Positions 8,005-16,677 are shown, counted from the first letter of the stretch. The stretch: 64,000 bases of DNA from Mucilaginibacter pineti (GCF_900101875.1 NZ_FNAI01000012.1:151186-215185), one strand, 5' to 3'. Numbers and translations are program-made. Notes: generated by a model from the letters alone, not told the origin.

Positions 8005-9644
8005 ACGCAATGATCTATCTGGCGCAGGTATCGGCATGTACCGGTATTTTTTATATGTTTTATTATGTGCTGTTGCGCAGGCTTACTTTTTTTACAATTA
8101 ACAGGTGGTATTTGCTGCTTACTTTGCTGTTAAGTTTTATTATCCCTGTACTAAAAATTAAGTTAGATGAGCAGCCGCACTATGTTGAGGCGGTAAAGCA
8201 GGCGGTATATGTAAATACCATATATGTAATTGTGCAGGGGCAGGCTATTAACAAACCCTTGCCAAATGCGGTAATTCCTCATACTGTTAACTGGATAAAC
8301 CTGCTAAGGCTGTTGTACTTTACCATTACAACGGGCTTGTTTGTGCATTTGCTGATTATTGTAACGGTTTTCTTTAAGCGGCTTAAAGGTAAGGCGGGTA
8401 CCAAAATAGGGAATGTACATATTTTAAACGCGCATAAAACGCAGGGCAACGGGTCGTTTTTAAACTATATTTTTTTAAATGAAGATAACCTAACCCATGA
8501 CGAGTTGCAGCAAATTATAGCCCATGAAATGCTGCATGTTAAGCTGTATCACTCCGTCGATAGGATTATTGTAAAGATTGTACACATCATACTTTGGTTT
8601 AACCCATTTGTTTATTTGTACGGCAGGGCAATTACAGCCAATCATGAATTTGAAGTTGATAAAAAGGTTGCTTCCAAAACCGACAGACAGTTTTATGCCA
8701 GTTTGCTCCTAAACCTCGCTGTTAACAAGCCTGCTGGGCTTTATAATGGGTTTAGCAATGTGCCTGTTACAAGGCGTATCCACATGTTATTTAATAAACC
8801 TTCAACAAATATGAAAAAAGTAGTTTACCTGCTGGCCATACCCGTGGTAATGATCAGCTGCCTGGCTTTTGCAGGCATTAAAAGCAAAATTAGTAGTGTA
8901 GTTAAAAGGCAGCAGCAAAAGCAGGAGATCACCTATCGCCAAAAGGTCAATGCAAAGCAAAAAACACAGCGCGATAGCATGGATGCCTACCGTAAGACGG
9001 ATGATTTTAAAAATAAAATGGCTTTGCTGGGCCAGATATGGAATAAAGAAATCAATGTTGAAGTAAAAGACATTTTAAAGAACAAAACCACCGGGAAGAC
9101 AAGAGGCTTTTTAATTGCTTATGATAACCGGGAATATGAAATGTCAACTTTTTACGGACAAGAGAAACAACTGAACGGGCAGCTTAATATCGGCGATAAT
9201 ATTACCTTAAAAGTACGCGGCGGGTCGTTTAGTAAAGATAAGGGGATAGATGTTACGCCGGCTTATGTAATAAAAAATGGTGTCAAAATATTTCAATTAG
9301 TTGAGGCGTTGCCTTTACCCAAATATGCATTTTTATACGAGGCAAACAAAGTGCGCTTTACCAGCGGCCAGGTAACCCACATAGTGAAATTTGATAACGG
9401 TAAATGGAAAAGCGCTGTACTTGAAACGGTGAACGGTTACAAATTTAACCTCCGCTTTAAACAAAACGCCCCCGCTTTTGCCGACCTGGAATGGGGAGAT
9501 CATGTAACCCTGCGCTTTGTGCATGAAGTTAAGACCGGTGATAAAGACTATAATGTTAATGACTGGGTTTCCATAAGCAAAGACGAGAAAGACTACGGTT
9601 TTAAGAACCCCGATCTGTTCAATAAATTTTATGAGCGCGGCTAA
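8001..9644 (+). CDS. BlaR1/MecR1-like M56 metallopeptidase sensor with two C-terminal repeat domains
   Basis: Membrane zinc protease of 547 residues, expected to relay a signal to the coupled BlaI repressor. N-terminal membrane helices are near 1-30, 30-55 and 95-125. The M56 motif HEMLH is at 175-179, followed by a conserved LYGRAITANHEFEVDK segment. A further membrane helix near 271-293 (VVYLLAIPVVMISCLAFAG) leads outside. The outer part is not a penicillin-binding domain. It holds two copies of one beta-rich unit (about 355-435 and 445-535), each with a hydrophobic strand run followed by GDxxTLR (IGDNITLKVRGG and WGDHVTLRFVHE). The ligand is therefore probably not a beta-lactam. The tandem duplication is read by eye only. 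Confidence 0.85.
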   Translation: MNAMIYLAQVSACTGIFYMFYYVLLRRLTFFTINRWYLLLTLLLSFIIPVLKIKLDEQPHYVEAVKQAVYVNTIYVIVQGQAINKPLPNAVIPHTVNWINLLRLLYFTITTGLFVHLLIIVTVFFKRLKGKAGTKIGNVHILNAHKTQGNGSFLNYIFLNEDNLTHDELQQIIAHEMLHVKLYHSVDRIIVKIVHIILWFNPFVYLYGRAITANHEFEVDKKVASKTDRQFYASLLLNLAVNKPAGLYNGFSNVPVTRRIHMLFNKPSTNMKKVVYLLAIPVVMISCLAFAGIKSKISSVVKRQQQKQEITYRQKVNAKQKTQRDSMDAYRKTDDFKNKMALLGQIWNKEINVEVKDILKNKTTGKTRGFLIAYDNREYEMSTFYGQEKQLNGQLNIGDNITLKVRGGSFSKDKGIDVTPAYVIKNGVKIFQLVEALPLPKYAFLYEANKVRFTSGQVTHIVKFDNGKWKSAVLETVNGYKFNLRFKQNAPAFADLEWGDHVTLRFVHEVKTGDKDYNVNDWVSISKDEKDYGFKNPDLFNKFYERG

Positions 9645-9675
9645 ACAGCCTTAGCAATATCCTTATATTTTGATT

Positions 9676-9712
9676 TAAGCCGGTTTGTAAAAGCAAACCG
9701 GCTTATTTATTG
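9676..9712 (+). terminator. Rho-independent terminator after the M56 gene
   Basis: A perfect 12-bp stem (TAAGCCGGTTTG at 9676-9687 with its complement at 9694-9705) and a 6-base loop, followed by a T-rich tail. It ends the BlaI-M56 unit. Confidence 0.75.
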
Positions 9713-9871
9713 GTATTAAGTATCCGCATCTAACCCTGTAACTCGCTCTCGCAGCCCGATCCCAGCACCTCAATCCCCGCTCTTGGCACAAAATTTATTC
9801 CTCATTTCACCGGGAAAAATATCCCCTTTACCGACTAAAAACCGCCGTACAACTAATACCCCCAAAACGGC

Positions 9872-9900
9872 TGTAACGTTTATTAATTGAGATCGTCATA
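9872..9900 (+). promoter_or_regulatory. ECF-type promoter, copy 1 (TGTAACGTTT-N12-CGTCATA)
   Basis: TGTAACGTTT at 9872-9881, 12 bases, then CGTCATA at 9894-9900. AAC at -35 and CGTC at -10 are the usual cores for extracytoplasmic-function sigma factors. The same boxes at the same spacing precede the paralogue at 12537, and a near match precedes 31945. The -10 box lies 58 bases before the ATG at 9958. Confidence 0.65.
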
Positions 9901-9957
9901 TGTGTGTATTTAAAAACAACAATAAATTAATCAACTGACAATCAAAATATTAATATC

Positions 9958-10554
9958 ATGAAAACTAACCTAATCGCCATCTTCACTGTAATTGTTATAG
10001 TACTTGGCATCTCAACTTCAACCTACGCAACTATAGATAATAATGCTAAAGGCATCGTTTTAACAGACATCACCAAAATCAATAAAATTGAGGTTTACGG
10101 AAACGTTGAACTTTACATTTCAAATGGCCCTGCCGACCAAGTGAAGGTTTACAATCGCTACTATGCCGAAAGCGCATTGGTTCAGTCACAAAAAGGTGTG
10201 TTACGCATCTCATCATACAAAACCGAAAAATTGGTAGTATGGGTTACTGTAAACGAACTTTCATCTATCACTGCTTATGATAACGCCGATGTTAAATCAT
10301 TCGGTAAGCTTTCAAGCATCGATCTGGACGTGAAATTGTACAATAACGCATCTGCTAACCTTAACCTTGATGCTTTTGCTACCCACATTACCATGAATGA
10401 CCGCGCAAAAGCCAACCTGAGCGGTGATGTAGCCCAGTACAATGTTACCCGCAGCATGGCTTCAAGCTTAAACAGAACCAACCTTACCGTTACCGACCGT
10501 GAAAACGATGCCGTGAGCGACAGGGCTAAAACAGCAGAGTACGCCGGTTTATAA
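9958..10554 (+). CDS. GIN-domain (DUF2807) secreted protein, copy 1
   Basis: Exported 198-residue protein with a signal peptide of about 24 residues (ends SSTYA-like text, STSTYATID). The body has the head-GIN (DUF2807) pattern: short beta strands with many Asn/Asp/Ser, such as INKIEVYGNVELYI, KGVLRISSYKTEKLVVWV, LSSITAYDNADVKSFG and IDLDVKLYNNASANLNLDAFA. These stack as a right-handed beta-helix. A function has not been shown for most members; the putative autotransporter-adhesin label is only by analogy. It is about 60-70 percent identical by eye to the 12537 gene, including the leader, so the two are duplicates. It probably depends on an ECF sigma factor. A strong terminator follows, so it is a single-gene unit. 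Confidence 0.85.
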   Translation: MKTNLIAIFTVIVIVLGISTSTYATIDNNAKGIVLTDITKINKIEVYGNVELYISNGPADQVKVYNRYYAESALVQSQKGVLRISSYKTEKLVVWVTVNELSSITAYDNADVKSFGKLSSIDLDVKLYNNASANLNLDAFATHITMNDRAKANLSGDVAQYNVTRSMASSLNRTNLTVTDRENDAVSDRAKTAEYAGL

Positions 10555-10586
10555 TCAAGCAATTGTCAAATACCCTATATATCAAG

Positions 10587-10611
10587 AGCCACCTTCGGGT
10601 GGCTTTTTTTG
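10587..10611 (+). terminator. Rho-independent terminator after GIN protein 1
   Basis: A 7-bp stem AGCCACC/GGTGGCT with a TTCG tetraloop (10587-10604), followed by seven T residues. This is a classic strong terminator. Confidence 0.9.
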
Positions 10612-10652
10612 TTTAGTGACAATAGTGAACGTTATCGCTGCAAGTGTTAGGT

Positions 10653-10700
10653 AATAATAAAATGGAGCTAATGCTTTTGCGTTAACTCCATTTGATTATT
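10653..10700 (-). terminator. Hairpin terminator for the minus-strand lipoprotein gene
   Basis: Arms at 10653-10674 and 10679-10700 pair over 22 positions with three mismatches around a 4-base loop. The outer A/T blocks would give a U-rich 3' end on the minus strand. It lies 22 bases past the stop of the 10722-11240 gene. Confidence 0.6.
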
Positions 10701-10721
10701 TAAATATGTAAATCGCTTATA

Positions 10722-11240
10722 TTATTGTTTCGTAAGCGTAAGGTTGAATTTTCCGTTAGTGATAGCTTTCTTTTTTGTAGTGCCATTAGCTCCCGTTAGG
10801 TAAACCAGATTGCCTTTAAATGTACCCTTAACTGTAGTTGAAGTTACTGAGGTGATGGTTAAACTTGCTGGGTTAGTTTGGTCGTTGTCGTCGCTAAAAT
10901 AGCGTTCATCGTCGCTTACAAAATAGGCTAAAAGCGGTTTGTCCTCGTCGTTGCTGGCGCCGTTTGAATATGTTTTTCCGGCTACAGGTGTGCCGCTTAT
11001 AATAATTGACATGCTGGTTTTGTTTTCGGCGGTACCTTCTAAACTGGTAAAGTTAGCACCATTTATACTTACTTGAGCTGCTATAGCACCGGTATTAAAA
11101 TTTGTAGCGGTACCATCTACACTTGCCGAAATTGTAGCCAAAGGGGTATTGTCCTCATCCTTCTTATCCTTTTTACATGAATTTAAGGTTACAACACCAA
11201 ATACGAATGATAGCAGGATTAGTGATTTAATTGATCTCAT
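10722..11240 (-). CDS. Lipoprotein of unknown function, DUF6252-like
   Basis: 172-residue lipoprotein. The signal ends in the lipobox VVTLNSC, and Cys 22 is followed by KKDKKDED, a charged tether common for Bacteroidota surface or periplasmic lipoproteins. The mature part is beta-rich and Ser/Thr/Asn-rich (ATISASVDGTATNFNTGAIAA, SMSIIISGTPVAGKTY, TVKGTFKGNLVYLTG). This resembles small DUF6252-type lipoproteins whose job is not known. I can see no catalytic motif. It stands alone between the GIN gene and an XRE regulator. Confidence 0.7.
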   Translation of the reverse strand: MRSIKSLILLSFVFGVVTLNSCKKDKKDEDNTPLATISASVDGTATNFNTGAIAAQVSINGANFTSLEGTAENKTSMSIIISGTPVAGKTYSNGASNDEDKPLLAYFVSDDERYFSDDNDQTNPASLTITSVTSTTVKGTFKGNLVYLTGANGTTKKKAITNGKFNLTLTKQ

Positions 11241-11435
11241 TGTTACTGATAAAATTTAGGGTGATTTTAAAAATGTTAATAATACCGCAAATATTGGCAT
11301 AAAAACTTACAATAATGTAAATTATATATTATGTTATTTGAATATTATGTCTTGTGAATGTATTTACTATTGAAATAAATACGAAGGTTTAGCAGGCGTT
11401 TAGTTTCACCATCAGCATCTTATTAATATAGGTGC

Positions 11436-11678
11436 TTAAGCCGCATCGGCCGTTTCTCCTTTTAGCAGGTTGGATGGTTCAAGATCCAGGATCTGGCAGA
11501 TCTTTAAAAATCTATCGAGCGAGAGCTTAACATAACCCAGTTCAATTTTGCTGTAGCTGTTTTGCGAGATCTTTAGTTTTGCCGCCAGGTACTCCTGGGT
11601 ATAAAATAATGCTTCACGCGCATGCCTTATGTTTACGGCAACATTTTCAACCTTATAATTTTGTAAATTTTGGTGCAT
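11436..11678 (-). CDS. Small XRE-family (Cro/C1-type HTH) regulator
   Basis: 80-residue DNA-binding protein that is almost only a helix-turn-helix: VAVNIRHAREALFYTQEYLAAKLKISQNSYSKIELGYVKLSLDRFLKICQILDLEP matches HTH_3. No sensor or oligomerisation domain follows, so it is probably a simple switch. The flanking spacers (195 and 220 bases) hold no partner toxin or methylase, so it is not evidently part of a toxin-antitoxin or restriction unit. Confidence 0.88.
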   Translation of the reverse strand: MHQNLQNYKVENVAVNIRHAREALFYTQEYLAAKLKISQNSYSKIELGYVKLSLDRFLKICQILDLEPSNLLKGETADAA

Positions 11679-11898
11679 AACAATTAATGCTGGTAGATAA
11701 TTGATGATTATTCAAATAGCGATAAGGAAATTGATAGTCAATGAAATAAGTAATTCTGTTGATTTTTGTTTTAATTCATTTTATTCAAATTGATATTAAT
11801 AATTTGAATAAAACATTTATTGTAATCCCACCAATTAAAAAATGAAAACCTATCCCGCTATCAAAGGTTATTGATAATGTAATAACTAAAAAAAGGAT

Positions 11899-12306
11899 AT
11901 GCTGCGCACTTATTATAGGATATGGATTGATGCCATTGTAATACAAAAAAAATCAAAAAGCGAAAGCGGCAGCTGGAAGCTGCTTACCATCATCCCAATC
12001 TCTGTATTGCAAGGGCTCAATTTGCTAACTCTTCTTTTTATAATCCGTTGGATAAGTAATGGCAGTACACCTATAGTGTTATCATTAAATATCTCCGGTT
12101 TTCGGGCTATTAATACTTTTTTGGGTGGCGCGCTTATATTCTTTGTATTCTTTGTTATATTAAATTACCTGCTTATTTTTAATAACAACCGATACCAAAA
12201 CCTGCTTCGCATTTATACTGATAGTAAAGGCAGGCTTTATCGTAACTACGCGTTAATAACGGTAGGTATTATAGTTGTGCCCATGCTGTTAAAGCTGGTA
12301 TTCTAA
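11899..12306 (+). CDS. Hypothetical inner-membrane protein, three predicted helices
   Basis: 135 residues, not recognised. Helices are near 28-52 (LLTIIPISVLQGLNLLTLLFII), 70-95 (FLGGALIFFVFFVILNYLLIF) and 117-134 (LITVGIIVVPMLLKLVF). Short basic loops carry LRTYYRIWIDAIVIQKKSK at the N-terminus and RLYRNYAL before the last helix. The shape resembles small hypothetical membrane proteins common in Sphingobacteriaceae. There is no catalytic motif and no operon partner. The start codon follows an A-rich stretch as expected for this phylum. Confidence 0.65.
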   Translation: MLRTYYRIWIDAIVIQKKSKSESGSWKLLTIIPISVLQGLNLLTLLFIIRWISNGSTPIVLSLNISGFRAINTFLGGALIFFVFFVILNYLLIFNNNRYQNLLRIYTDSKGRLYRNYALITVGIIVVPMLLKLVF

Positions 12307-12451
12307 AAGTGAATAGTCTTCAATGACAACTCAAATGGCTGTTCACCTATAATTTTGCCTTTCTTCTCAAAAAATAATTACGGTATTCACCGATATAAAC
12401 ACGCTGTTCGCCGATGAAATAGGGGTGTACATCTAATTTACCCAAAACTGC

Positions 12452-12480
12452 TGTAACGTTTTAAAAACGGGGGCGTCTTA
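12452..12480 (+). promoter_or_regulatory. ECF-type promoter, copy 2 (TGTAACGTTT-N12-CGTCTTA)
   Basis: TGTAACGTTT at 12452-12461, 12 bases, then CGTCTTA at 12474-12480, which is 56 bases before the ATG at 12537. The match to copy 1 also includes an upstream CCCAAAAC and the leader end ATCAAAATATTAATATC just before both start codons, while the spacer bases differ. Conservation of only the boxes and leader supports a functional promoter. Confidence 0.7.
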
Positions 12481-12536
12481 TCAGTGTATTTAAAAAATAG
12501 GGAATACAATTAATTGACAATCAAAATATTAATATC

Positions 12537-13151
12537 ATGAAATCAACATTATTTACCATCATCACTTCAATAGTTTTAGTAGGTGGCTTAACAAACTCAA
12601 CATTCGCAACTACAAATAATAACAATGCAGCCGTTGTGGCAACCGTTTTAAATGATGTAAAAGGCATCAACAAAATCGAGATCCGTGGTAACGTGCAACT
12701 TTATGTTTCTGCCGGTCAAACAGACCAGGTTAAAGTTTACAACCGTTACTATGGCGAAAGCGCCCTGGTTCAAAACCAAAAAGGTGTATTGCGCATCACT
12801 TCATACAAAGCCGAAAAACTGGTAGTATGGGTTACAGCTAACGATTTGCGCGCTATCACCGCTTATGATAACTCCGAAGTAAAATCATTCGGTAACTTAT
12901 CAATCATTGATTTGGATGTTAACCTGCACAACAATGCTACAGCTAATCTTAACCTTGATGCTTACAACGCTAACATTAACGTTACCGATCATGCAAAAAT
13001 TGAGCTTAGCGGTACTGCAACCCAATACAACCTTAACCACAATGCTCAATCAAGTGTAAACAGCAACAAATTTGTAGCAACCAATTACACAGACAAGCTT
13101 ACAAATGGCACTGCCGTAATAAAAGAAAACGACGAGCTGGCAGGCTTATAA
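12537..13151 (+). CDS. GIN-domain (DUF2807) secreted protein, copy 2
   Basis: Exported 204-residue paralogue of the 9958 gene. Signal peptide about 1-24 (TNSTFATTNN). The same ordered strands occur: INKIEIRGNVQLYVSAGQ, YNRYYGESALVQNQKGVLRI, AEKLVVWVTANDLRAITAYDNSEVKSFGNL, LDVNLHNNATANLNLDAY. Differences are concentrated in the C-terminal third. The identical core (DQVKVYNRYY.ESALVQ) shows a fairly recent duplication. It is probably driven by the same ECF sigma factor as copy 1, and is followed by its own terminator. Function unknown; a surface or periplasmic beta-helix is likely. Confidence 0.85.
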   Translation: MKSTLFTIITSIVLVGGLTNSTFATTNNNNAAVVATVLNDVKGINKIEIRGNVQLYVSAGQTDQVKVYNRYYGESALVQNQKGVLRITSYKAEKLVVWVTANDLRAITAYDNSEVKSFGNLSIIDLDVNLHNNATANLNLDAYNANINVTDHAKIELSGTATQYNLNHNAQSSVNSNKFVATNYTDKLTNGTAVIKENDELAGL

Positions 13152-13188
13152 TTCAACTTTTGCAAAAGTCCATCATATATTCTGAAAG

Positions 13189-13218
13189 AAGCTATCGCAC
13201 AATGCGGTAGCTTTTTTT
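13189..13218 (+). terminator. Rho-independent terminator after GIN protein 2
   Basis: An 11-bp stem (AAGCTATCGCA with TGCGGTAGCTT, one G-T pair) and a 3-base loop, followed by a run of T. It separates the gene from the third GIN gene. Confidence 0.88.
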
Positions 13219-13269
13219 ATTTTTGGTGTAACTTGCATTTAACAGCAAGCGTTTCACAAAACAAACACC

Positions 13270-13995
13270 ATGAAAAAATTAGGTTTAGGCATAGCAGCAA
13301 TAGTTATCTGCGCATCGGTTAATATATTTTCGGCATGCAGGGTAAGGTGCGCACACGCATCGGGTAACAAGATCACCGAAACCCGCAAAGCAACAGAATT
13401 TAATAAAATTGATATTTCGGGCGAGGCCTATAAAATTCATTTAAAGCAGGATAGCTCTTTAACCATCACCATTAATGGCGATGATAACCTGCTTAAATAC
13501 ATCAGCACCTCGGTATCGGGTGGTCGCTTATATATTAAGGCCAAAAAGAATATGTGCAACGCCGATAGTATTGTTATTAATATAGGTATCAAAAATCTCA
13601 GTGAAATTAAATCATCGGGCGCAGCGGTTGTTTCGTCTACAGGTAAGATAAACACGGGTGATATCAACTTTGATCTGTCGGGAGCTACCAACCTTAACCT
13701 GGATATTAATGCGGCAAGGGTTACCACTAATATAAGCGGTGCCAGCGAACAAAATTTAACCGGACAAGCGGCATCAAATACTATCGCAACAAGTGGGGTC
13801 GCCAAAATAAATGCCTTTGATTTTGTAGTAGGCGATTACACCATCAGCACATCGGGCGTTAGTCACTGCAAGATCAACGTATTAAAAACACTGAATGTAC
13901 GTTCAAGTGGTGCAACCGAAATTGAATACAAAGGTTCGCCATCAACAATAAATAACGATAAAACAGGCGCATCAAAAATTACCAAGGTAGACTGA
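13270..13995 (+). CDS. GIN-domain (DUF2807) lipoprotein-like protein, copy 3
   Basis: 241 residues and more distant from the other two. The N-terminus MKKLGLGIAAIVICASVNIFSAC has a possible lipobox at Cys 23. KITETRKATEFNKIDISGEAYKIHL is the typical DUF2807 opening. The repeat body has IKSSGAAVVSSTG, FDLSGATNLNLDINAARVTTNISGASEQNLTG and VRSSGATEIEYKGSP, the SGAxxx turns of the classic head-GIN domain. The spacer before it is only about 50 bases after a terminator. A weak ECF-like pair (TGTAACTT at 13227, CGTTTCA at 13250) is the only promoter candidate. The cytochrome gene begins 37 bases downstream in the same direction. Confidence 0.85.
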   Translation: MKKLGLGIAAIVICASVNIFSACRVRCAHASGNKITETRKATEFNKIDISGEAYKIHLKQDSSLTITINGDDNLLKYISTSVSGGRLYIKAKKNMCNADSIVINIGIKNLSEIKSSGAAVVSSTGKINTGDINFDLSGATNLNLDINAARVTTNISGASEQNLTGQAASNTIATSGVAKINAFDFVVGDYTISTSGVSHCKINVLKTLNVRSSGATEIEYKGSPSTINNDKTGASKITKVD

Positions 13996-14032
13996 TGATG
14001 CCCTAACTTAAACCCAATAACCTAACCTTATC

Positions 14033-15034
14033 ATGAAAAAGTTTTTAAAGTACACAGCTTACTTAGTTATAGTTGTAGTGTTAATTGTAATTGCAGGTAT
14101 CTCCTATATTACGCTGGCGCTGCCCAATGTTGGCAAACCGGAAAATATTACGGTAGAAGCCACGCCATTGCGTATTGAACGTGGTAAATACCTGGCCAAC
14201 AATGTGGCCGCTTGCGTTGATTGCCACTCCACCCGCGACTGGACAAAGTTTGCAGCGCCCATTAACCAAAACATAATAGGGGCAGGGGGCGAAAAGTTTG
14301 GCGATAACGTAGGTTTCCCCGGCGAGGTTTACGTGCCCAATATTACGCCAACCAACTTAAAAAACTATACAGACGGCGAACTCTTCCGTGCGATAACCAC
14401 CGGTGTGAAAAAGGATGGCTCGGCTATATTTCCTATAATGCCCTGGCCATATTATTCAAAAATGAGTCGGGAGGATGTTTATTCCATTATTGCCTACCTG
14501 CGTACGCTTAAACCGCAGCCGGGTACTTATCCCGGGCATACGCTTAATTTCCCGCTGAATATACTGGTACATACCATGCCGAAAAAGGCAACACTGGGCA
14601 CGGTGCCAAGCTCTGCAGATACGGTTAAGTATGGCGAATACATGATCACTATTTCGGCCTGTAAAGAATGTCATAGTCCGGCCGATAAGGGGGCGTTTTT
14701 ACCAGGTTTGGAGTATGCAGGCGGACAGGAGTATGGTCTTCCCGGCGGTGGTAAAATACGCTCGGCCAATATAACGCCCGACAAAGAAACCGGCATAGGC
14801 AGCTGGACTAAGGACATGTTTGTGAAGCGATTTACCCAATATGCAGATAGTAATTACAAGCCCGTTGCCGTAAAACCCGGCGAATATCAAACCATTATGC
14901 CCTGGTACAAATACGGTGGTATGAAGGTTACCGATCTGGAAGCTATATATGCTTACCTTAAAACTCTTAAGCCGGTGAAACATCAATTTGTAAAATTTGA
15001 AGCGGGCGGCCAACGGGCATTAAATTCAAAATAA
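14033..15034 (+). CDS. Membrane-anchored dihaem cytochrome c
   Basis: Periplasmic electron carrier, 333 residues, held by an N-terminal membrane helix (about 7-30). Two c-haem sites are present: CVDCH at 61-65 and CKECH at 210-214. Each is followed by a Met-containing segment that can give the sixth ligand (FPIMPWPYY and QTIMPWYKYGGM). The two halves look like a duplicated class I cytochrome, as in cytochrome subunits of membrane alcohol, aldose or gluconate dehydrogenases. No dehydrogenase subunit is adjacent, so the donor is unknown. The GMC/gluconate-DH subunit-3 cluster at 58583 lacks a cytochrome and could use such a protein, but that is speculative. Confidence 0.88.
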   Translation: MKKFLKYTAYLVIVVVLIVIAGISYITLALPNVGKPENITVEATPLRIERGKYLANNVAACVDCHSTRDWTKFAAPINQNIIGAGGEKFGDNVGFPGEVYVPNITPTNLKNYTDGELFRAITTGVKKDGSAIFPIMPWPYYSKMSREDVYSIIAYLRTLKPQPGTYPGHTLNFPLNILVHTMPKKATLGTVPSSADTVKYGEYMITISACKECHSPADKGAFLPGLEYAGGQEYGLPGGGKIRSANITPDKETGIGSWTKDMFVKRFTQYADSNYKPVAVKPGEYQTIMPWYKYGGMKVTDLEAIYAYLKTLKPVKHQFVKFEAGGQRALNSK

Positions 15035-15126
15035 ATTCATACTTTTGCGCCTCGAAATTTGTGTAGCCGGAGTTAACCTTCCGGTAACGTTTCAAAAAGA
15101 TTAAATTAAAATTACCCGGTAAAAAG

Positions 15127-16482
15127 ATGAATATTACACAGGAAAAAGTAGATGCCCTGAATGCGGTTGTTAAAATTAACATAAACCCTGAAGATTATCA
15201 GCCACGTGTTGAGAAAGCCATTAAGGAAAATGCAAAAAAAGCTAAGTTGCCAGGCTTCCGCGCGGGAATGGTGCCAGCATCACATATAAAAAGAATGTAC
15301 GGTAAAAGTATTTTGGTTGATGAGATCAATAACCTTTTATCAGATACATTAAGCAAATATATCGACGAAGAGAAACTGGAAGTATTGGGTCAGCCTTTAC
15401 CAAAGGTAGATGATAGCAAAGAATATAACTGGGATTTTAACGATAATTTCGAGTTCAATTATGAACTTGGCCTAGCGCCTGATTTCAGTATCGATTTTTC
15501 ATCAAAAGATACCCTTACCGAGTATGTAATTAAAGTTGATGACGAAACGCTGGCCTCACGTATTAAAAACATACGTAAGAGCTATGGCAAAATGACAAAT
15601 CCTGACGTATCGGCAGATGATGACGTGCTTTATTCAGAATTAGTTCAACTTTCTCCGGATGGTAGTGTTTTTGAGGACGGTATAAGCAATACAGCATCTA
15701 TCAGATTAGATCAGATCAAGGACGAAGCTATTAAAGCTTCCCTTATCGGTGTAAAAAAAGGTGATGTACTGACGTTTGATATTCAGAAAGCTTTTGATAA
15801 CGATGCGCCCAAGGTTGCTGGCTTATTAAAAATTGAAGAAGATGAAGCGGCCGGTTTAAAATCGAACTTTCAGCTAACTGTTAAAAACGTTAACCGTTTA
15901 GAAGAAGGTGATTTAAATCAGGAGTTCTTTGACAAATTATTTGGTGAAGGTGTAGTAACAACCGAAGCGGAATTTACAGCTAAAATTACCGAAGAGCTGG
16001 AAACAATGATGGTGCAGGATTCTGAACGCAAATTGCAGGATGACATCTACAAAATGAGCATCAACAAAGTTCAGTTTAATTTACCTGACGAATTTTTAAA
16101 ACGCTGGTTAAAGGTTACTAACGAAAAACTGACCGACGAAGAACTGGAAGGCGGTTACAATGATTTTGCTCAAAACCTTAAATGGACTTTGATTGAAAAC
16201 AAAGTGATCCGTGATAACAGCATCGAAATTAAATACGATGAGGTTTTTTCAGTAGCAAAACAACGTTTAGATCAGCAATTCAGGATGTACAGCCCGCAAC
16301 CGATCCCAGAAGATCAGTTGGCCCAGTACACTGTACAATACCTGCAAAACAAAGAGAATGCTAACAAAATATTTGAAGAAGTGAAAGCATTAAAGGTGTT
16401 TGATTTTATTAAAGGTGTTATCACTTTAGATAAAAAAGATATCCTTTTCACTGAATTCAGTAAATTGGTTACCGAGAAATAA
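15127..16482 (+). CDS. tig: Trigger factor, ribosome-associated chaperone
   Basis: ATP-independent chaperone bound at the ribosome exit tunnel, 451 residues (E. coli 432). The N-terminal ribosome-binding domain carries the signature PGFRAGMVP near residues 40-50 (family GFRxGxxP). The middle region (about 150-250) is where the FKBP-like domain lies, though FKBP catalytic residues are weak, as in other Bacteroidota. The C-terminal helical arm runs to the end. The conserved tig-clpP-clpX order follows, which supports the call. A strong terminator after the stop separates it from clpP. Confidence 0.95.
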   Translation: MNITQEKVDALNAVVKININPEDYQPRVEKAIKENAKKAKLPGFRAGMVPASHIKRMYGKSILVDEINNLLSDTLSKYIDEEKLEVLGQPLPKVDDSKEYNWDFNDNFEFNYELGLAPDFSIDFSSKDTLTEYVIKVDDETLASRIKNIRKSYGKMTNPDVSADDDVLYSELVQLSPDGSVFEDGISNTASIRLDQIKDEAIKASLIGVKKGDVLTFDIQKAFDNDAPKVAGLLKIEEDEAAGLKSNFQLTVKNVNRLEEGDLNQEFFDKLFGEGVVTTEAEFTAKITEELETMMVQDSERKLQDDIYKMSINKVQFNLPDEFLKRWLKVTNEKLTDEELEGGYNDFAQNLKWTLIENKVIRDNSIEIKYDEVFSVAKQRLDQQFRMYSPQPIPEDQLAQYTVQYLQNKENANKIFEEVKALKVFDFIKGVITLDKKDILFTEFSKLVTEK

Positions 16483-16505
16483 GCTACTTTTTAAAGTATA
16501 TATAT

Positions 16506-16542
16506 CACCAAAAGCAACTCACAAGGTTGCTTTTGGTGTATA
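16506..16542 (+). terminator. Hairpin terminator after tig
   Basis: A perfect 13-bp stem (CACCAAAAGCAAC at 16506-16518 with 16526-16538) and a 7-base loop. T residues follow only after 16549, so it is less canonical than the others in this window. Confidence 0.6.
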
Positions 16543-16554
16543 AGGGTGTTTTTT

Positions 16555-16677
16555 AGTCCGGAAGTCTGAAAAGTCCGTAAGTACGGAAAGACAGCAGGTT
16601 TTAAAAAAGAGTATCAGGTGTTATGCTAAGTAACAATCGATATCTTTCGGACTATCCGACTTCCGGTCTTCCCGACT
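16555..16677. repeat. Palindromic AGTCCGGAAGT repeat, copy 1, before clpP
   Basis: The left arm (16555-16590) strings together agtccggaagt, agtccgtaagt and acggaaag. The right arm (16644-16677) carries the imperfect complement ending in cccgact. The same element follows clpP at 17528-17634. It codes for nothing visible and would fold into a long imperfect hairpin. The remaining 120 bases to clpP are AT-rich leader. Confidence 0.75.

Noticed and set aside
13227..13256. ECF-type promoter for the third GIN gene (TGTAACTT, CGTTTCA).
   Set aside because: The -10 box is CGTT rather than CGTC, and the start codon follows only 14 bases later. Kept as a weak remark only.
10722..13995. Considered the GIN, lipoprotein and XRE genes as a genomic island.
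   Set aside because: No integrase, repeats or tRNA boundary, and composition looks like the surroundings.
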